From an uncultured Clostridia bacterium (GTDB lineage Bacteria; Bacillota; Clostridia; Christensenellales; Borkfalkiaceae), in NCBI GenBank assembly GCA_904502225.1, contig CAJGDO010000012.1, positions 1 to 35,738 on the forward strand: DNA of 35,738 nt, given 5' to 3'. This document shows positions 32,131 to 35,738 of this stretch, one piece after another. Within the stretch, counting starts at the first letter, position 1, and every line of letters begins with the position of its first letter. The notes under the pieces were generated by a model, which had not been told where the DNA came from, did no database searches, and worked only from the letters and a program-made list of their open reading frames with translations. Position numbers and translations under genes: made by a program.

Positions 32131-32150
32131 ATTTATCATAAATGATAAAT
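32131..32150. promoter_or_regulatory. perfect palindrome between promoter and ribosome site
   Basis: ATTTATCAT-AA-ATGATAAAT, nine-bp arms with a 2-bp centre, directly against the AAAAGGAG ribosome site and just past the expected transcription start. It is a likely dimeric repressor operator. The loop is too short for a stable RNA hairpin unless the end pairs open. Confidence 0.5.
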
Positions 32151-32164
32151 AAAAGGAGATAATT

Positions 32165-32758
32165 ATGAAAAAATTAGGATTACTTATCGCAATGATTCTT
32201 TGTGTGACAATCGGTGGCGTTTATGCAACTTGGACTTACACACAAAACACAGACGTTGCAGACGAATCAGTAAACAAGTCTTTAAACCTTACTGGTGTTG
32301 AATACGTAGGTTCTTATGGTACTTATGATGTTAATGTAGATGGTTTAACATTAAAAATTGACCCTAAACCAGGCACAACACACACAACCTCATTAGTTGC
32401 TGACGGAGAAATTGTAATTACATTTACACCAAACTCTGTTGCTCCACAAGCAGTTAAAGACGGTGCTGTTGCATCTACATATCAATTCACATTGTCAAAC
32501 GCTAATTGGTTATATGAAGGCAAAAATGTGGTTGAATTGAAGCATACAGGTACTCACGATATTACTTGGACAAAACAAGGTGACGGTACTTTTGTATATG
32601 TTCTCTCTGCTTCAGCTGTTGCAGAACACATTACTTTGACCGAGTTTAACTTGGATACAAAAGCAAAATATGATGCATACAATACTATTTTAGGTGCTGG
32701 TGCAATCAGATTGACCGTAAGTGATGGAATAACAACACCTGCAACTCCACAAGCTTAA
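32165..32758 (+). CDS. SipW-type secreted protein, TasA/camelysin-like
   Basis: A 197-aa exported protein. Its signal, LLIAMILCVTIGGVYATWTY, has the SipW-dependent form (GG..AT[WY] just past the cleavage region) seen in TasA, TapA and camelysin-like proteins. The mature part is beta-rich with no obvious catalytic residues and ends in a short Thr/Pro tail, compatible with a fibre or matrix subunit. AAAAGGAG precedes the ATG. A hairpin at 32777 separates it from the peptidase gene, which would make this product more abundant than the enzyme. Confidence 0.8.
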   Translation: MKKLGLLIAMILCVTIGGVYATWTYTQNTDVADESVNKSLNLTGVEYVGSYGTYDVNVDGLTLKIDPKPGTTHTTSLVADGEIVITFTPNSVAPQAVKDGAVASTYQFTLSNANWLYEGKNVVELKHTGTHDITWTKQGDGTFVYVLSASAVAEHITLTEFNLDTKAKYDAYNTILGAGAIRLTVSDGITTPATPQA

Positions 32759-32776
32759 AGATTAAAAAAAAGAGAT

Positions 32777-32809
32777 AAAAGCCAGTCGTGTTTTTACGGC
32801 TGGTTTTTG
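32777..32809 (+). terminator. partial terminator between the TasA-like and peptidase genes
   Basis: AAAAGCCAGTCGT pairs with ACGGCTGGTTTTT around a 6-nt loop. No separate promoter is seen before the peptidase, so read-through at this point would set their ratio. Confidence 0.75.
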
Positions 32810-32834
32810 TGCATTTTATAAAAGGCAACAAAAA

Positions 32835-34871
32835 ATGACTAAATTTGAGATTTATTCTTTAATTCTATGCATGGTTGTTTTTGTATTGTTGGTTGGCGTA
32901 TTTTCTTTTATGCTTTCAATAATAATAAAACAAGGGCTAAAACACATAAAAGCCGGTTTAGAAGACGAAGAAATAATAAAAGAATTTGATAATGGCACTA
33001 AAAAGAAGGGCAAATTTTCAAAGGTGCTTGACACAATTGTCAACAGTTTAATTTGCTTATTTTTTGGTGTAATTTTTTTGTCATCACTTTACATAAATTG
33101 CACGCAAAACGTTTATTTTGATAACGTGCCGACTTATAGAGTGGTTTTAACTTCTTCTATGGAAAGCAAAAATAAAAGCAATAAATATTTATTCGACAAC
33201 AATATAAACAATCAAATTGGTTCGTTTGACTTAATCGCAACCTATAAAATTCCAAAGGAAGAAGACCTTAAACTTTACGACATAGTGCTTTATGAAGTTG
33301 ATGGAATTTTGGTTGTGCACAGAATAGTTGGCATTGAAGAGCCAAACGCACAGCACCCTAACGAAAGGCACTTTCTTTTGCAGGGTGATGCCGTAAGTTC
33401 GCCTGACCGTTTCCCTGTTCGTTATTCGCAAATGAAAGGTATTTATAAAAACGAAAAAATACCGTTTGTGGGCAGTTTCGTGTTGTTTATGCAATCGCCT
33501 GCTGGCTGGATTTGCATTCTTTTAGTTGTTGTGTCAATGATAGGCACGCCTATTTTAGAAAACAAACTTTTGAAAAAGAGAAAAGAAAGATACTTGCTTA
33601 TAACAAATACAGATGAGACGGCAACAACCGAGATTATAGAAGAAAGCGTTGATTTAGATAACCAAAACATAAGGGTAAGGTTTGCTAATTTTGGGCCTAC
33701 AAAAACATTTTATCAAAGGCTTGAAAACACAAGCGAACAAATGCAAAACAGATATATTGCAGTTAAGGAAACGCTTTGCAGAATTGATGGGGTTAGAGTT
33801 ATAGAAGGCAAAACAATGCATTCTTATAAGCATAAATCAATCTGCATTGCAAGGCTTTTTATTAGGGGCAAAACACTTAACGTTTGCTTGGGGCTAAATC
33901 CTAAGGAATATAAAAATAGTAAATATATTTTTACAGACCTTTCGGACAAAGAAAAATACAAAAATTACCCTATGTGCTTAAAGTTAAGCAGTGATAGGCA
34001 AACTCGTTGGGCAAACGAACTAATTTTAGAACTTGCAAAAAACAATGGTCTTGTTATTCTAGGTAAGCCTGTAATAGCAACCGCTATCAACTCTAATTTT
34101 GAAAACTTAAAAGAAAATAGAGAGAAAAAGACCTTTAATCAAAAATTAGAACTTTCGCCACTTGCAAAACAAAGGTTTGATATTCTTACTCAATTGCTAA
34201 ATAGAATTAGTGGAATAAGAGTGGTTGAAGGTAAATATAGCATAACTTACAAGGTTAAAAACACGCCTATTGTCAAGTTTGTGGTTAAAGGCAAAACGCT
34301 TAACGCTTACCTTGGTTTAAACCCAAGCGAATATAATGACACAAAATATATCTTCACGGATGCAAGTGAAACAAAGAAATATTCTAATTACCCAATGCGA
34401 GTCAAAGTGTCTTCGGATAGGCAAGTTAAATGGACAAAAGAACTTATTTTGGACAAGGCAGATAAAAACGGTTTAGTTTTAATGCCAGAAAAAGAACAAG
34501 GCGTTAGTTTTAAGGCGTTAAAAAATAAAAAGACTTTTAAGCAAAAACTAAAACTTTCGCCACTTGCAAAAGAACGCTTTAACGACCTTAAAGGTTTTAT
34601 TAAAGCAATAGACAATATAAGGCTGGTTGAGGGTAAGTATAGTATAACTTACAAGGTGAAAAGCAAGCCTATCGTCAAGTTTGTGATTAAGGGCAAAACG
34701 CTTAACGCTTACCTTGGCTTAAACCCTGATGAATACCAAGACACCAAGTATGTGTTTACAAATGTGTCTAACGTTAAAAAATATTTTAATTACCCAATGC
34801 GTGTCAAAGTATCGTCTAATAGGCAAGTTAAGTGGGTTAAAGAACTTATACAAGAAATCTTGCAAAAATAA
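32835..34871 (+). CDS. SipW-type signal peptidase I fused to three tandem unknown domains
   Basis: A 678-aa protein. Residues 1-250 are an S26B (ER/SipW-type) signal peptidase with helices near 8-32, 64-87 and 220-240. The nucleophile is Ser108 in TSSME, and His162 in VVHRIV replaces the Lys of ordinary bacterial enzymes; QGDA follows at 183-186. Residues 303-406, 444-549 and 577-678 are three copies of an unrecognised domain. Its core is KGKTLNAYLGLNP.EY, a TKY.FT segment, NYPMRVKVSSDRQVKW and KELI. Copies 2 and 3 are much closer to each other than to copy 1. The repeats lie after the last helix. The usual SipW is about 190 aa. The ribosome site (AAAGGCA) is poor. It lies between two genes whose products carry SipW-type signals. 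Confidence 0.85.
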   Translation: MTKFEIYSLILCMVVFVLLVGVFSFMLSIIIKQGLKHIKAGLEDEEIIKEFDNGTKKKGKFSKVLDTIVNSLICLFFGVIFLSSLYINCTQNVYFDNVPTYRVVLTSSMESKNKSNKYLFDNNINNQIGSFDLIATYKIPKEEDLKLYDIVLYEVDGILVVHRIVGIEEPNAQHPNERHFLLQGDAVSSPDRFPVRYSQMKGIYKNEKIPFVGSFVLFMQSPAGWICILLVVVSMIGTPILENKLLKKRKERYLLITNTDETATTEIIEESVDLDNQNIRVRFANFGPTKTFYQRLENTSEQMQNRYIAVKETLCRIDGVRVIEGKTMHSYKHKSICIARLFIRGKTLNVCLGLNPKEYKNSKYIFTDLSDKEKYKNYPMCLKLSSDRQTRWANELILELAKNNGLVILGKPVIATAINSNFENLKENREKKTFNQKLELSPLAKQRFDILTQLLNRISGIRVVEGKYSITYKVKNTPIVKFVVKGKTLNAYLGLNPSEYNDTKYIFTDASETKKYSNYPMRVKVSSDRQVKWTKELILDKADKNGLVLMPEKEQGVSFKALKNKKTFKQKLKLSPLAKERFNDLKGFIKAIDNIRLVEGKYSITYKVKSKPIVKFVIKGKTLNAYLGLNPDEYQDTKYVFTNVSNVKKYFNYPMRVKVSSNRQVKWVKELIQEILQK

Positions 34872-34901
34872 AAGAAAAAATAAAAAAAAGGAGGTAAAAA
34901 A

Positions 34902-35492
34902 ATGAAAAAAAGTTTAATGCTTTTATCGGCACTTTTTTGTGCAATTATGTTTTTTACTTCCATTGGTGGTGCTTTTGCAACTTGGTATTTAGCCGAAGAA
35001 CAAACTTCTGACGTGCAAACAAGTAAAGGCGTTGTGCTTTCTGAATTTGTTTGGGCACCAGAAGAAATTTTGCCTATAACACCTGGTCAAAACTATTTAG
35101 ATTTACACGAGTCAATATTATATAATCAGAAAAATGGTCTAAACTCATCAAAAGACGCTTTGGAAAAAGCAATTATTAAGGAAGGTCTTTTACATAATTC
35201 ACATAATATTCAAGGTGGCAACTTAAAACACTTGTTTATTAGTGAAGAATGTAGGGAATTAGAGTTTGTGCTTGAATACATTAACCAAAACGAATTCCAC
35301 CTTTATATGTATAAGAAAAGTGACGCACAAGACGGGGCAGTTGGGGTGACCAAAATTCAAGTGTATATGTCTATACTTACAAAGGAAAACGATAAGTGGT
35401 ATGGCAACGAGGCTCAATTTGGTTATGCAGTAATTCAATATTTGCCAGACTCTAACATTATTTCAATAGACGTTGACACTTGGACACGTTAG
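34902..35492 (+). CDS. second SipW-type secreted protein
   Basis: A 196-aa exported protein of unknown family. The signal LFCAIMFFTSIGGAFATWYL again has the SipW-type GG.FATW. The mature region is acidic with no sequence resemblance that I can see to the first protein, and has no Cys pair or sortase motif beyond Cys in SEECREL. It may be an accessory or anchoring subunit, as TapA is to TasA; that is inference. A strong AAAGGAGG site precedes the ATG, 30 bp after the peptidase gene. Confidence 0.75.
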   Translation: MKKSLMLLSALFCAIMFFTSIGGAFATWYLAEEQTSDVQTSKGVVLSEFVWAPEEILPITPGQNYLDLHESILYNQKNGLNSSKDALEKAIIKEGLLHNSHNIQGGNLKHLFISEECRELEFVLEYINQNEFHLYMYKKSDAQDGAVGVTKIQVYMSILTKENDKWYGNEAQFGYAVIQYLPDSNIISIDVDTWTR

Positions 35493-35536
35493 TTTGTAAA
35501 GCATAAATTTAATAGTTGTTTTTGAGGGATAAAAAC

Positions 35537-35566
35537 AAAAGGACACCGATTGTGGTGTCCTTTTTT
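35537..35566. terminator. terminator of the TasA/SipW-like operon
   Basis: AAAAGGACACC / GGTGTCCTTTT with a 6-nt loop and T-run, between convergent genes. Confidence 0.9.
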
Positions 35567-35584
35567 AGTTGTCGTAAAAAAGTT

Positions 35585-35738
35585 TTATTTAGGTAGGTTT
35601 GCTTTATCCAAAATTCTTTGCATATTGTTGCCAAGGATTTCTTCAATTTGATATTCAGGAATATCAAGTGATAAAAGCCTGCCAAGTTCCCAAGCAATAT
35701 CGTGAACAACGGTGTCCGTTCCAAAAACAACACGGCGA
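35585..35738 (-). CDS. amidohydrolase-family protein, 3' end only
   Basis: The last 51 codons of a minus-strand gene entering from beyond the window. They read RRVVFGTDTVVHDIAWELG, then LDIPEYQIEEILGNNMQRIL and LPK-stop. The pattern FGTD followed by a helix ending in ILGNN..RIL is the C-terminus of TIM-barrel metal-dependent hydrolases (amidohydro_2). The Asp in GTD is the usual late metal ligand. The substrate cannot be inferred. Confidence 0.7.
   Translation of the reverse strand, partial: RRVVFGTDTVVHDIAWELGRLLSLDIPEYQIEEILGNNMQRILDKANLPK

Overview
The window is AT-rich DNA from a low-GC Gram-positive bacterium. I infer Bacillota, class Clostridia, possibly an uncultured gut lineage. Signs are near-consensus sigma-A promoters with 17-bp spacers, strong Shine-Dalgarno sites, many U-tailed hairpin terminators, an AbrB-type regulator and SipW/TasA-type secretion. 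Apart from the cluster at 25.26-31.94 kb and the secretion operon, most genes are ordinary chromosomal housekeeping or envelope genes.

Layout. 1-260: a minus-strand tRNA cluster (one partial, Arg-TCT, Gly-TCC) with its promoter. 428-6864: phosphoglucomutase-type mutase, acyltransferase 3, RsmE, an MFS transporter and an M29 aminopeptidase. 7094-16831: a polysaccharide/isoprenoid region with DXS translationally coupled to a PglF/CapD-type sugar-nucleotide dehydratase, an O-antigen polymerase/ligase on the opposite strand, an ABC exporter, a NahK-like sugar kinase and two Wzz-like chain-length proteins. 16924-25067: a TtcA-like tRNA thiolase, small multidrug exporter, patatin, ComEC-like MBL protein, collagen-like surface protein, hotdog thioesterase, an AbrB-ABC transporter operon and TilS.

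25182-31935: the unusual part. An initiator tRNA gene is followed by two tandem gene modules. Each module ends in a copy of the tRNA 3' end preceded by a conserved arm and a variable multi-hairpin segment that closes on an inverted copy of the tRNA T-arm/acceptor region. No integrase or transposase is visible. Module 1 (25260-27924) carries a one-TM unknown protein, a HEPN-like RX4H protein behind a riboswitch-like terminator/antiterminator leader, and a BspA-like lipoprotein. Module 2 (27925-31935) carries a WapI-like/macro-like fusion and a tightly packed PRTase, DprA-like, HAD operon. This arrangement looks like an integrase-less cargo or defence island, or an attC-like cassette array, at tRNA-fMet.

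32092-35566: a TasA/SipW-type operon in which a SipW-type signal peptidase, fused to three tandem copies of an unknown domain, lies between two proteins with SipW-type signal peptides. The window ends in the 3' end of a minus-strand amidohydrolase.
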